A stretch of 64,000 nucleotides of DNA, taken from NCBI GenBank assembly GCA_028713325.1, contig JAQTON010000001.1, forward strand, positions 323,454-387,453. Direction: 5' to 3'. Below are positions 45,506 to 56,235 of the stretch, in pieces (position 1 is the first letter of the stretch; each line of letters begins with the position of its first letter). The notes below the pieces were generated by a model that saw only the letters and a list, made by a program, of their open reading frames with translations, was not told the origin of the DNA and ran no database searches. The DNA is from Candidatus Altimarinota bacterium (GTDB lineage Bacteria; Patescibacteriota; Gracilibacteria; BD1-5; UBA2023). A program made the position numbers and the translations under genes.

Positions 45506-45739
45506 TTATAAAAAGTGTCGAGTTCTATTTCTTATTTTTTCTGATAAGGAATGAGAAGGGATTAAACAGTCTTCTCATAATTTAACTCAAAATTTCGATC
45601 ATAAAAGTTCCGTGGTGCATATATTATATGTTATCTCTTCTTCCCATCATGATAAAACAGCCATGACATAATGAGGAGTTCATTCAAATAGAACTACATT
45701 CGTTTTCTTATATATCGTATTCATCGTATTCATACTCAT
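45506..45739 (-). CDS. Hypothetical protein (code-25 only)
   Basis: 77 residues, MSMNTMNTIYKKTNVVLFEG..., with five UGA glycines in otherwise protein-like sequence (HYVMAVLSGWEEEITYNIC, GVKLGEDCLIPS). It fills most of the 510-base spacer between the dehydrogenase and pheT. No promoter or ribosome binding site is evident and no family is recognised, so it may be chance; the amino-acid composition favours a real gene. Confidence 0.45.
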
Positions 45740-45873
45740 AATTTTCCTGTTTAGAAATATTAGTATCAATATATAATTATATTTTTGATAAAGTCAATTC
45801 TTTGTGAGATTACGGCATTTTGGTTTTGATTTAGTTGGAAATAGGGGGTTTATTTAGTTTTTTCTATTCTCTT

Positions 45874-45901
45874 TTGAAAAAATCGACAGTTTCCATATAA
45901 T
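45874..45901 (+). promoter_or_regulatory. Promoter of pheT
   Basis: TTGAAA (45874-45879), 16-bp spacer, TATAAT (45896-45901), 38 bases before the ATG. Confidence 0.65.
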
Positions 45902-45939
45902 CAGCAAAAATATTATCCCTTTCCAATATTATTTCCCTT

Positions 45940-48381
45940 ATGAAAATCCCTCTTTCCTGGATATCTCAATATACCGATATTTCTCCGCTTCTTCGGAAAC
46001 AAAAAATCAAAGAACTTGCTCATCTTTATTCCATTCATACCGCTGAAATCGATGCCATCGAGGAAGTGGGAACGGAGGACAAAGTCGTGGTTGCAAAAGT
46101 TGTATCTACCCGACCGCACCCGGATAGTGACCATTTGAATCTTGTGGAGCTCAATTGCGGTTCTCTCGGGAAACGAGCTATCGTCTGCGGAGCGGAGAAT
46201 GTCCGAACGGCAAAATTCGTTGCGGTGGCACTCGTTGGAGCGAAGCTTGGGAAAGAACGGGATTTCGAGATCAAACTCTCGAAAATTCGCGGAGAAGCGA
46301 GCGAAGGGATGATCTGCAGTGAGGATGAACTCGGACTTCAGGAGGAACGGGCACCGGGCATTATGGTTCTCGAAAATCATTTTCGGGAAAGTCTTCTCGA
46401 ATCGAAACTCGGAACGCCTTTTTATGACCTTGAGGTCAGTATTCCGGGAAATGGAACTCCGAGTTATTCTTTCCCTTTGAAAGATACTGTTTTCGAAATC
46501 GACAACAAATTCATCACGAATCGTCCGGATCTCTTCAGCACTGAAGGAAACGCACGAGAATTCGGTGCGATATTTTCGCTTCCATTTCATCCGTATGCTC
46601 TTAAACTTCCAACAATATCCGGAAAACTCTCTGTAAAAATCGAGACCCCGAACGTACTTGCGTACGAGCTTCTTTCCATTAAAAATATCGGGGTCGGAGC
46701 TTCTCCGCTCGGAATCGACCAGATGCTCCGAAAAGCGGGGATTACTCCGAAGTATGATCTCGTGGATATCACGAACTTCGTCATGACCGAGCTCGGTCAG
46801 CCAATGCACGCCTTCGATGCGGAAAAAGTGACGGGAGATATCACCGTTCGTCAGGCACGGGACGGCGAGACTCTGCTTGCACTCGATTCCAAAGAGTACA
46901 CTTTGTCAAGTAAAGATATCGTCATCGCGGATTCCGAAAAAGTGCTTGCCATTGCGGGAATCATCGGAGGGATGAGCTCGGCAGTAAGTGAAACGACAAA
47001 AAACGTCTACTTTGAATCCGCTTGTTTTGATCCTGTTTCCATTCGACTCACTTCCCAGCGACTCGTAGTGCGAACCGACAGTTCGATGCGTTTTGAGAAA
47101 TCGCTCGATCCAACTCTTGCGAGCCGAGTGCTTCCACGAGTATTCGATATATTGAAATTCCTCGAGAAAAACGAGACTTGTACCGGAGTTTTTTCATATC
47201 TCGATACGGCGAAAGTTCGAGATATCACCATCGATACCGATCTCGCTTTCGTGGAGAAGAAACTCGGACTTGGGATTTCAAAAGAGCGAACAGAAGAGAT
47301 TCTCCAAAGACTCGGGTTTGAAGTATCTTTCACGGGTGAGAATTTTTCTGTGAAAGTTCCGTCTTGGAGAGCAACGAAAGATATTTCCATCAAGGAAGAC
47401 TTGGTCGAAGAAATCGGACGAATCAACGGATATGAACGGATTCCGAATACCCCGATCACCGGGCCTTTTTCCATTGCCGAGAAAAATAAATCCATTGAAC
47501 TTCGAGACCGCATCAATGCGTATTTTTCATCGCAGGGATTATTTGAAGCGTACAATTATTCTTTCTCCAACCAGCAAAAAGACGCCCTTGTCGGATATGC
47601 GGACGACAGCAATGCAGTGCATATTCAGAATGCATTCAATGTGGAATATACGATGATGCGTCGCTCCATGGTTCCGAATCTCTTGGAAGCGACGGCCGAG
47701 AATTTGAAACAAGAAAAACGATTCGGGTTTTTCGAAATCGGGAAAGTATTCGAGAAGCTTGAGGAAAATGAGTTTAGTGAAAAAAAGGCACTCGCAGGAG
47801 TTTTGGTTTGAGAGGATATCGTAAAATTTCGTACGGTTCTCGACGGATTCCTCCGTACCGTTCTTCCCGGAAAAACATTTGCGGTTGAACAGGGAACAGA
47901 AAATATCGCCTCGTTTCATCCGAATAAATCCGGACGATATATGGTCGATGGTGAAATGATTATAAGTTTCGGTTCGCTCCATCCCGGTGTTGCTGAGTCT
48001 TTCGGACTCGCAAACGCAGATATACTTCTTTTCGAGGTAGATTACGAGAAACTCTCCCGTCATTTCGCGACTGCAAGTTACAGGTTTACCGAAATTGGGA
48101 AATATCCGGGTATCACTCGAGAACTCAACTTCGTATTCGACGAAACGATTCCGGTGAGCACGATTGTCGCAAAGATTTCGAGTGTCAATCCGATACTTTC
48201 GAGCTTCTCAGTGGTGGATATATTCCGTGACGAGGCGAAAATAGGAGTGGGAAAGAAGTCCGTGACATTCTCGTTTCTGATACAGGATTTGACGAAAACG
48301 ATTACCGATGAGGAAGCACTTGTTATTCAAGAGAATATTATTGCGAAATTGGAAGGAGACGGGGTGAAGCTCAGGAAGTAG
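45940..48381 (+). CDS. pheT: Phenylalanyl-tRNA synthetase beta subunit
   Basis: 813 residues, normal length. EMAP-type tRNA-binding domain (about 40-155; RPHPDSDHLNLVELNCG), B3/B4 editing part (DITNFVMTELGQPMHAFDAEKV), B5 domain, class II-like core (LVEEIGRINGYERIP; MRRSMVPNLLE) and a C-terminal FDX-ACB anticodon domain (about 720-813). One UGA glycine (LVGEDIV). Works as an alpha2beta2 enzyme; pheS is not adjacent. FAD oxidoreductase gene follows after 25 bases. Confidence 0.96.
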
Positions 48382-48406
48382 TGATTTAAAATCATAAAAA
48401 TAATCC

Positions 48407-50014
48407 ATGCCCCACCTTCTCCGCCTCGAAGAAATCAAACTCACGCTCCAGGACGATGAGTCCATGCTATCCGATAAGATAGCGAAAATCCTTCAAATCC
48501 TCAAGGAGGGGATTGTGTCGTACAAGATCGTGAAGAAATCCATTGATTCTCGAGATAAACAGAATATCCTCTTTATCTACAGCGTGGATGTGGATTTGAA
48601 GGAGAGAAATGTGAATATTTTGAAACCGAATCCCGTGAAACATCGGGCGAAGTGGGTGGAGGAGTATGTGTACGAGATCAAACAGGTTCCTGAAAATATC
48701 GAGAGAAAACGACCGATTGTCGTTGGAACGGGTCCTGCGGGACTTTTCGCGGGGCTCGCGCTCGCGAAGGCGGGGCTCCGTCCTATTATTATTGAGCGAG
48801 GAAAGGCGGTGGATGAACGAATCAAGGATGTGGAAATTTTTATGAAGACCGGGAAACTCGATACGAGTTCCAATATCCAGTTCGGAGAAGGTGGGGCAGG
48901 AACTTTCAGTGACGGAAAACTCTATACGATGATCAATGATCCTCGATCGAAGTATGTCTTCGAGGAGCTTGTGGAAGCCGGAGCACCGGAAGAGATTCTC
49001 TATACGGCGAAAGCCCATGTTGGAACCGATAAACTCCGAGTTCTCGTAAAAAATCTCCGAGAGAAAATAATATCGCTCGGCGGAGAAGTACGGTTCGAAA
49101 CCTGTTTGACGGATTTGGAAATAGAAAACAGTGTATTAAAAGCGATTATCGTGAATGGAGGAGAGAGGATTAAGACGGATATCCTCGTCCTCGCGGTCGG
49201 ACATTCGGCACGCGATACGTATCAAATGATCTATGATAAGGGACTTCAGATGACCCAGAAGGCATTTGCCATGGGAGTCAGAATCGAGCACGATGCTGGT
49301 ATGATTAACCGTTCGCAATTCGGAGATGCTTGCGTAGATCCGAAGCTTGGGACGGCGAGTTATAAACTGGTTACTCATTCGGAGCAAGAAAGAAGCGTCT
49401 ATTCGTTCTGTATGTGTCCCGGTGGACACGTCGTGGCAGCTTCGAGCGAAGAGGGGAGGCTCTGTCTTAATGGGATGAGCGAATATCTCCAAGACAGCGG
49501 GATTTCCAATAGTGCTCTCTTGGTCGGAGTGAATCCCGAAGATTTCGGGTCAAGTCATCCGCTCGCGGGAGTGGAATTTCAGAGAAAATGGGAAGAAAAG
49601 GCTTTCAAACTCGGAGGAAGCAACTACTACGCACCCGCTCAATTGGTCGGAGATTTTTTGAAGTGAGTACCGTCCAAATGACTCGGGAAACTTGGTTCCA
49701 CGTATCTTCCGGGGATTACTCTGACGTCTCTCGATGAATGTCTCCCGGATTTTATTACCAAAGCTCTCCGGAAAGCACTTCCGGAACTCGACAGGAAAAT
49801 AAAAGGATTCGCATCGAACGATGCCATATTGACCGCCATAGAGGCACGAAGCTCTGCGGTTCTCCGAGTCGTGAGGGATAAGGAAACTCTGGAATCAAAC
49901 ATTGCGGGAATCTATCCTGTCGGAGAGGGGGCCGGATATGCCGGAGGAATCACCTCGTCGGCGATTGACGGGTTGGTGATTGCGGAGAAGATAATAGAAA
50001 AATATTCAAAATAA
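48407..50014 (+). CDS. FAD-dependent dehydrogenase (NAD/FAD-utilising, COG2509-like)
   Basis: 535 residues. An N-terminal segment of about 100 residues precedes the dinucleotide fold VGTGPAGLFAGLALA (106-120). Then IERGKAVDERIKDVE, the family block FGEGGAGTFSDGKLYT, VLAVGHSARDTYQMI, CMCPGGHVVAASSEEG and YPVGEGAGYAGGITSSAIDG near the end, which binds FAD. Two UGA glycines near 49664 and 49679. Substrate of this widespread family is not known. Co-transcribed with pheT by position. Confidence 0.93.
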
Positions 50015-50067
50015 AATATTATTCGCACCGAACGATATTTTTGAGCATAAAATTGTGTCTTCTTTGT

Positions 50068-50262
50068 TTAAGACGCTCGAGTTTTCGTATCGAATTTTCT
50101 CGAATATTTTTTATTTTGTTGGATACTTTCCATTGTATTGTTTCCGATGGGTTGTTGTATATTATTTTGATAATTTGTGTCAGTATCTTCTGAATCCGAA
50201 CACGAAGACAGAAGGAGTGATTGAAGTATGATGATACCTATAAGAAGAGGAAGTTTTTTCAT
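50068..50262 (-). CDS. Small lipoprotein
   Basis: 64 residues: MKKLPLLIGIIILQSLLLSSC signal and lipobox, then a polar, Asn/Gln-rich disordered tail. No UGA. Convergent with the FAD oxidoreductase gene. Function unknown. Confidence 0.7.
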   Translation of the reverse strand: MKKLPLLIGIIILQSLLLSSCSDSEDTDTNYQNNIQQPIGNNTMESIQQNKKYSRKFDTKTRAS

Positions 50263-50499
50263 AGATTTTGGAGATTGAAATAGTGTAAAAAATAAATAGC
50301 AAGCCTTCTAATCAAAGGTTTGGATTTGTAAAACGGAAGGAAAATCCTTAATTTTGCGTATTGTAAGAAAAAAATTGAATTTGTAAAATTTTTCTCTTTT
50401 TTCTAAATTACTATTAAATGGTAACTTAATTAAGTTACCATAACTATTATTTTGATTCTGAAATTCAAGCGTTATACAATGCGACGAAATAAAAATCTT
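50263..50499. other. AT-rich spacer before the rpsF operon
   Basis: No convincing gene; a 65-codon minus-strand ORF (50308-50505) is low-complexity. Contains the perfect palindrome at 50419-50440. Confidence 0.4.
50419..50440. promoter_or_regulatory. Perfect 22-bp palindrome, possible operator
   Basis: Two half-sites TGGTAACTTAA in exact inverted symmetry with no spacer (TTAATTAA centre), 60 bases upstream of the rpsF promoter and about 155 upstream of the small lipoprotein start. The symmetry fits a dimeric regulator; no T-run follows, so it is not a terminator. Confidence 0.45.
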
Positions 50500-50527
50500 T
50501 TGCATTTTCCCTCATTTCCCCTATAAT
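50500..50527 (+). promoter_or_regulatory. Promoter of rpsF-ssb-rpsR
   Basis: TTGCAT (50500-50505), 16-bp spacer, TATAAT (50522-50527). It gives a leader of about 125 bases before rpsF, long enough for the S6:S18 autoregulatory structure known in other bacteria; I could not confirm that motif. Confidence 0.7.
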
Positions 50528-50658
50528 CCAGCGGAACTTTTTGGAAGATACGTGGTGCGGTACTAGGGAACCTCTCATTTCCTTCTCATAAGATTCATTT
50601 TTACTTTATATCTTTCTTGCAGTTTTTTATACTGTAAGATATCTAATCCATAAGACTC

Positions 50659-50952
50659 ATGAGAAAATATGAACTTATGCTCATCCTCAATCCGGAGCTC
50701 GGAGATGCGGGTGCTGCAACCCTCCTCGTGGAGGTAAAAGCCGAACTTGAAGCCGTTGGTACTAAAATCGACAAAGAAGATATCTGGGGAGTGAAAGATC
50801 TTGCTTACAAGATCAATAACTCTAAAACCGGATACTACGCTCTCTATACTCTCACTCTTGAGAAAGGGGATTTCTTCGCCGTAACGAACGCTTTCAATTT
50901 GAAGAAGGATATTTGGAGAAATATGTTTGTTCGACTAGAAAGTGCAGAGTAA
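50659..50952 (+). CDS. rpsF: 30S ribosomal protein S6
   Basis: 97 residues, MRKYELMLILNPELG... with DIWGVKDLAYKI and GYYALYTLTL, the ferredoxin-like S6 fold. Pairs with S18 in the 30S platform. Forms the classical rpsF-ssb-rpsR order with the next two genes, but a repeat separates it from ssb. Confidence 0.96.
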   Translation: MRKYELMLILNPELGDAGAATLLVEVKAELEAVGTKIDKEDIWGVKDLAYKINNSKTGYYALYTLTLEKGDFFAVTNAFNLKKDIWRNMFVRLESAE

Positions 50953-50959
50953 TTTCATA

Positions 50960-51110
50960 ATTCGAATTTAAATTTTCGTTTCCTCTGGCCCACGAGGGGA
51001 GTTAAATAGCTTCCTCGAAAATCGTACGGTTCACTCCGGTGACACCGCAAGGGTGCGTTATGGCGTCGATTTGCATTCGAATTCTATTGTTCTTCAATAT
51101 TTCTAAAATC
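50960..51110. repeat. Long-hairpin repeat, copy E (rearranged)
   Basis: Shares CGTACGGTTCACTCCGGT, CGATTTGCATTCGAATT and the ATTGTTCTTCAATATTTCT end with the other copies, but the middle has an additional CACCGCAAGGGTGCG hairpin. Lies between rpsF and ssb. Confidence 0.65.
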
Positions 51111-51137
51111 AAAGATTTTATCATTATTTAATTGACT

Positions 51138-51548
51138 ATGAGAACTGTTAATAAAGTTATCCTAATCGGAAATGTTACGAAGGATCCATATATCAAATCC
51201 ACAGTTGGAGATAAAAAAATCGCACTTTTCACGGTGGCGACGAATCGTTATTATCGCGATGCTGCCGGAGTCAATCAGAGCGAAGCGGAATATACTAACT
51301 GTGTTGCCTGGGGGCCTCTTGCTGAGCGAATAGAACAATTCCTTGTAAAAGGAAAGCTCGTGTATATCGAAGGACGTCTGAAAACTCGCGTTATCGATAA
51401 AGAAGACGGAACGAAACTTCACAAGACGGAAGTAGTTGTTTCCAATCTCATATTCCTCAATAAACGAGAAGATTTCACAGAAGATGAAGAGATAATAGAT
51501 GACACGGTGCTGAGTCATTTTGATGACCTCGCCGATGATAAATTTTAA
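51138..51548 (+). CDS. ssb: Single-stranded DNA-binding protein
   Basis: 136 residues from ATG 51138 (MRTVNKVILIGNVTKDP). OB-fold motifs VATNRYY, YTNCVAWGPLAERI, GKLVYIEGRLKTR and VVVSNLIFL. The acidic tail ends in SHFDDLADDKF rather than the usual DDDIPF, so the partner-binding tip is altered. A TTG six bases upstream is the alternative start. Binds ssDNA in replication and repair. Confidence 0.96.
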   Translation: MRTVNKVILIGNVTKDPYIKSTVGDKKIALFTVATNRYYRDAAGVNQSEAEYTNCVAWGPLAERIEQFLVKGKLVYIEGRLKTRVIDKEDGTKLHKTEVVVSNLIFLNKREDFTEDEEIIDDTVLSHFDDLADDKF

Positions 51549-51582
51549 AAAAATAATTTTTAATTACTAATACTCCATTCCT

Positions 51583-51867
51583 ATGGCTAAAACTATTTGC
51601 CCTATCGAGGCTCTCGGTATAAAAGAAATCGATTACAAAGATACCGTGTTTCTTCGTAAATATATTACAAAGTTCAACAAAATCGTTCCACGATACTATT
51701 CAAACGTTGCTCTCAAGAATCAACGAAAACTTGCTCAAGCAATCAAGCGAGCTCGTTATATGGCACTTCTTCCATATGTTCTCAATCCTCGTGCATCTGC
51801 TACACCGGTTAAGACTCTTGTAAGCACTCCAATAGTGATTGCAGATACATCGGACGAACTTATCTAA
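51583..51867 (+). CDS. rpsR: 30S ribosomal protein S18
   Basis: 94 residues. Core YKDTVFLRKYITKFNKIVPR and LKNQRKLAQAIKRARYMALLPYV is diagnostic. A C-terminal extension of about 25 residues is unusual for the family. Ends the rpsF-ssb-rpsR unit. Confidence 0.96.
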   Translation: MAKTICPIEALGIKEIDYKDTVFLRKYITKFNKIVPRYYSNVALKNQRKLAQAIKRARYMALLPYVLNPRASATPVKTLVSTPIVIADTSDELI

Positions 51868-51871
51868 AAAA

Positions 51872-51902
51872 AGAAAAAGAGTGATTTATCACTCTTTTTT
51901 TT
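51872..51902 (+). terminator. Intrinsic terminator of the rpsF operon
   Basis: AAAGAGTGAT / ATCACTCTTT stem, run of eight T. Confidence 0.9.
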
Positions 51903-51929
51903 GACTTTTTAGCATTGCTTCTATATAAT
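51901..51929 (+). promoter_or_regulatory. Promoter of the pilin-like gene
   Basis: TTGACT (51901-51906), 17-bp spacer, TATAAT (51924-51929), placed directly behind the terminator. Confidence 0.7.
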
Positions 51930-51966
51930 GCACGGCGTTACTTCTATTTATTAATTTTTTAGCACT

Positions 51967-52323
51967 ATGCAGGTACTCAAAAAAGTTGGTTTTATCTCTC
52001 TTGCAACTCTTGCTTCTATTGAGCAATCTTTCGCGGCGATTAATTTTGGTGGAAGCAGTGTTTCGCAAAATATTTCGGGAAGCTCCAATACAGCCGATAC
52101 AACTATTCAAAATCTCGTAGGAAATGTTATGTTCTTTCTCGGTATTATCGCGGTTCTTTACGGTCTTTACGGAGGTTTTCTTATCATGACTGCCGGTGGG
52201 GAAGACGATAAGGTGAAGAAAGGAAAGACTATTCTTATCCAGGTTGGTCTCGGACTCGTGGTTATCTTCCTTGCAAACTCCATCGTTCAATGGGTTCTCT
52301 CGAAAGTTCTTACCAACGCGTAA
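51967..52323 (+). CDS. TrbC/VirB2-like pilin (integral membrane)
   Basis: 118 residues: signal peptide ending near SFAAIN, a Ser/Gly-rich loop, then two membrane helices (about 58-80, NVMFFLGIIAVLYGLYGGFLIM; about 92-114, ILIQVGLGLVVIFLANSIV) joined by the basic turn TAGGEDDKVKKGK. This hairpin layout is that of VirB2/TrbC-type pilins, common in candidate phyla bacteria where a role in DNA transfer or surface pili is suspected. Own promoter and terminator point to strong separate expression. Confidence 0.8.
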   Translation: MQVLKKVGFISLATLASIEQSFAAINFGGSSVSQNISGSSNTADTTIQNLVGNVMFFLGIIAVLYGLYGGFLIMTAGGEDDKVKKGKTILIQVGLGLVVIFLANSIVQWVLSKVLTNA

Positions 52324-52339
52324 TATTTCTCGGATTTTT

Positions 52340-52376
52340 CAGAATCTCTCAATCTTGGTTGAGGGATTTTTTGTGG
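52340..52376 (+). terminator. Intrinsic terminator
   Basis: AATCTCTCAA / TTGAGGGATT stem and T-run after the pilin-like gene. Confidence 0.85.
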
Positions 52377-52387
52377 ACTAAAAAAAG

Positions 52388-52415
52388 TGGACAAAAGAGG
52401 GATTTTTCATAATAT
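52388..52415 (+). promoter_or_regulatory. Promoter of leuS
   Basis: TGGACA (52388-52393), 16-bp spacer, TAATAT (52410-52415), 33 bases before the ATG. Confidence 0.5.
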
Positions 52416-52448
52416 GAAAAGGAATAATTCACTCACTCAATATCGACT

Positions 52449-55049
52449 ATGTACAATCCGAAAATTACCGAACCGAAATGGCAGAAGTTCTGGGAAGAAC
52501 ATGATACTTTCCGGACTCTTTCCCCTGCCGAAGCGGGGAGTAAACCGAAAAAGTATATTCTTTCCATGTTCCCATATCCATCGGGAGAAGGGCTTCATGT
52601 CGGACATGCGAAAGTATATTCTGCTACCGATGCGTATGCCAGGTATTGTAAAACACGTGGGTATAATGTGCTCCATCCGATGGGATGGGACGCTTTCGGA
52701 CTTCCTGCGGAGAATTATGCTATCAAGACCGGAACTCACCCAGCGGTTACGACCGCGAAAAATGTCGCAAACTATACTCGTCAGATGAAATCCATCGGAC
52801 TCTCGTATGACTGGAGTCGCGAAGTGAATACAACTGATATTGATTACATCAAGCAAACTCAGTGGATATTCCTGAAGCTTTTTGAGCGAGGACTTGCATA
52901 TGAACAGGATCTCCCTATTAACTACTGTCCGAGTTGTAAAACTGGACTTGCCAATGAGGAAGTAGTCGGAGATAATATCTGCGACCGCTGTGGAACGAAA
53001 GTGGAACGACGCAAGATTCGTCAGTGGGTTCTGAAGATTACCGAATACGCAGAGAGACTCCTTGCGGATATCGATACACTCGATTGGCCAGAGAGCATCA
53101 AAGAGATGCAACGAAACTGGATAGGGAAGAGCGAGGGGGTGGAGTTTCGTATGAAAAAAGTGGGAGATGAAGCGAAAGAACTTGCCGTGTATACCACCCG
53201 AATAGACACCGTCTATGGGATGACCTATGTCGTGCTTGCTGCTGATCATAAGGACGTGAATAATTGGATTACTGCAGAACAGAAGGGAAAATGTGAGAAA
53301 TATATTGCTGACTCGAAGGCAAAATCAGACCTCGATAGAACCAATGAAGGAAAAGAGAAAACCGGAGAATTCACCGGGTCTTTTGTGGTGAATCCTTTCA
53401 ATGGAGAACAGATTCCGGTTTGGATAGGGGATTATGTACTTGGGAGCTATGGAACCGGAGCGGTTATGGCAGTTCCTGCACACGATGAGCGAGATTTTGA
53501 GTTCGCGAAAAAACATGATTTGGAAATAAAGAATGTTATTATTCCAATGAGTTGAAGGCAGGATGAATTTAATAAACCCTACACAGAAGATTGACTTGTA
53601 AAAGACCCGAGAAATGACCATGTAATATTTTCTTCTGAGGCACGTAGTTTATTTGCAAATATAGCCGAGAAAGAAGGCTTCGGGAAGAAGAAAACGAACT
53701 ATAAGCTCCGTGACTGGCTCTTCTCCCGACAACGCTATTGGGGGGAACCGATTCCACTCATCCACCTCGTGATCGAAGACCTCAAAAAAACTCCGCATAT
53801 TTCAGATATCTCCCAGGCGGTTGATCCGAATCTCGCCTATATTCTGAAACGCGATCCAACTCCCGGAGAAGATTGTCGGGGAACTCTCTGCAAAGGAAGC
53901 GGAAAAGTTCGTGAACTCATCATCGGCGGAAAAGTGGTTTCCAAAATCTACGACGGACTCTATGGGAAGATTATTTGTGATTACAAGCTTCCGCTCGAGC
54001 TTCCAGAAGTTGCAAACTACGAACCGGCAGGCGATGGAAATAGTCCGCTTGTGCTCGTTCCGAGTTTCGTGAATGTGACTCTTGCAAGTAATCTCTCCGG
54101 AAAACGCGAGACCAATACTATGCCACAGTGGGCAGGGTCTTGTTGGTACTATCTTCGATTCATGGATCCTCGATTTCCAGATGCTCCGGCAAGTAAAGAG
54201 ATGATCGAGTATTGGGGACAAGTCGATAAATACGTCGGTGGTGCGGAGCATGCCGTACTTCACCTTCTCTATGCCCGATTCTGGCACAAGGTACTCTTCG
54301 ATATCGGAGTAGTGTCTTTCAAGGAACCGTTCCAAGACCTCATAGGCGTGGGACTCATCCTCGGTCCAGATGGAGGGAAGATGAGTAAATCTAAGGGGAA
54401 TGTCATCAATCCAGATGACGTGGTGAAAGAATACGGGGCTGATACCCTCCGTATGTACGAGCTCTTCCTTTCGGATTTTCGTGATGCAGCTCCTTGGGAT
54501 ACCGATGCAATTGTCGGAGTGCGACGTTTCCTCGAACGCTCCCAAGCGATTTTCGAGATTCCCAAGTTCGCTGCAGACGATATGAAAGCGATGAAACTCC
54601 TCCATAAAACCATTAAGAAGGTCGGAGAAGATATCGAGGCATTCAAGTTTAATACCGCCATTTCTGGTCTCATGATCCTCCTTAATGAAGGAATTCCCAA
54701 GGATGTGGAAAATGCACTTGAATGGAAAGAGAATTTCGCTATGATGTTACATCCATTTGCTCCGCACTTAGCAGAGGAACTCTGGCAGATGCTCGGAAAA
54801 ACCACTTCCGTATTCGAGGCGAGTTGGCCGGAATACCAAGAGTTCATGCTTGTGGACGACGAGGTGACGATTGCGATACAAGTGAATGGAAAACTCCGTG
54901 GAACGCATGTATTCTTGAACGGAGTTTCTCAGGAAGAGGTCGCTTCGAGAGTTATGGAAGATCCGGAGATTGCCAAATGGATAGAAGGACTCACGATCGT
55001 CCGGGAAATATTCGTTCCGAATAAATTGTATGGTATTGTCGCAAAATAA
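52449..55049 (+). CDS. leuS: Leucyl-tRNA synthetase
   Basis: 866 residues, normal length. Class I signature HVGH (50-53, in PSGEGLHVGHAKVY), zinc-binding CPSC...CDRC, CP1 editing domain (about 225-420; VYTTRIDTVYGMTYVV and AVPAHDERD), GGAEHAVLHLLYARFWHK, KMSKS (about 644-648) and the anticodon and C-terminal domains. Two UGA glycines near 53553 and 53592 link what would otherwise be two ORFs. Confidence 0.97.
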
Positions 55050-55193
55050 AAAATTAACTTGAGATATTCGCGTAAAGGATTATTATTTCTCGTCCATATG
55101 AAGCTGTGGATATCCTCAAATATACCAAGACCATGTGGGCGTCGAAATAAAAAATCCTTTATACTCACTTTTTAATTATTAATTTTCTCTATT

Positions 55194-55412
55194 ATGACTA
55201 CTCCGTTTCCGGAAGATGAGGAGGAAGATGAACTTCTCCTTGGTACTGTTGATATAGACGAGGATGATATCGAAGCGAACGAGCTTGAGATAACTCTTGA
55301 GGATGTAGAGAATCTTGAGGAAGAAGAAAACATCGGACATAAAGTGCAGACATACGATCCGGCAGATGACGGAACGGATAATTATTTCGATGAGCGATAT
55401 TTCGATGAATAA
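55194..55412 (+). CDS. Small, strongly acidic protein
   Basis: 72 residues of which about half are Asp or Glu (EDEEEDELLLGTVDIDEDD...; VENLEEEENIG). No signal, no UGA. Such proteins can be DNA mimics or RNA-polymerase delta-like factors, but there is no sequence proof. A -10-like TATACT lies at 55160. Confidence 0.6.
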   Translation: MTTPFPEDEEEDELLLGTVDIDEDDIEANELEITLEDVENLEEEENIGHKVQTYDPADDGTDNYFDERYFDE

Positions 55413-55420
55413 CATTTTTA

Positions 55421-55512
55421 TCATACTGAACTTGTTTCGGTATCTTATTCCGTAAAAGTGTAGATCTTCCCGGAGGCAATCCTTTAGGGCTGAAATAAAT
55501 TCAGTATGACGG
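55421..55512. repeat. Paired-palindrome element, copy 1
   Basis: Begins TCATACTGAACTTGTTTCGG, ends CTGAAATAAATTCAGTATGA in inverted orientation; inner AGATCTTCCCGGAGGCAATC. About 92 bases. Matches 62782-62892 in ends and inner block, and its ends resemble the GIY-YIG flanks. Confidence 0.7.
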
Positions 55513-55542
55513 TTCTGTAGTTTTGTATTAACTTTCATTTTT

Positions 55543-56235
55543 ATGCCAAAAAAAGATCCGTACTCAGTTCTCGGGGTTTCCAAATCAGCAACGCAGGATG
55601 AGATAAAGAAAGCCTATCGCAAGCTTGCCATGCAGTACCATCCCGATAAAAATAAGGGAGATAAAAAAGCTGAGGACAAATTCAAAGAATTGAGTGCTGC
55701 ATATGAAATACTCGGAGATGCCAAAAAACGCAAGGAACATGATACTTTCGGTTCTGTCGGAGAATGATTTGGAGGTTCTTCGTGAGGAGGACAGGGGTTT
55801 GGCGGTTATGAGGATATCTTCTCGCAGTTTGGCGGAGGAGGAAAAAGCAGCTCTCAGGGTTTCGAATTTGATCTCGGCGATCTTTTTTGAGGGGGTCAAC
55901 GACAAAAGGGAAGAACTTCTTCCTATGAGGAAGCTTCTCGTACCCCAAAAACAGAATCGGAAAAACCATCGCTTGATGTTGTAAAAACTATTGAAATTCC
56001 TATTTTCGACCTGATTCTCGGAATGAAACTGGATGTAGAAACGGTGTATAGTAAACATCTTACGTTGACTATTCCACCCGGAACGAAAGCGGGAACCAAG
56101 TTTCGGATTAAGGGAAAAGGACGACAAAGCTCTTGAGAAATGGGGGATATGTATGTCATCGTCGAAGGAAAAATGCCGAAAGAAATTCCGGAGAACATAC
56201 GAAAGCTTCTGGAGAGTATCAAGGATCAATTATAA
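55543..56235 (+). CDS. DnaJ-like co-chaperone without zinc finger
   Basis: 230 residues under code 25. J domain 5-70 with HPD (33-35); a Gly/Phe-rich linker (about 73-110) in which several glycines are UGA; one C-terminal substrate-binding domain ([49 protein letters not shown]). The CxxCxGxG zinc repeats and the second barrel are absent, so it is a shortened type II (CbpA-like) J-protein that stimulates DnaK. Under the standard code only the J domain would be seen. Confidence 0.92.

Noticed and set aside
45913-46809. 298-codon minus-strand ORF
   Set aside because: Shadow of pheT.
50308-50505. 65-codon minus-strand ORF
   Set aside because: AT-rich, low complexity, crosses the perfect palindrome and the rpsF -35 box.
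55421-55512. CRISPR-like repeats
   Set aside because: Copies are dispersed, palindromic and without regular spacers; no cas genes are present.
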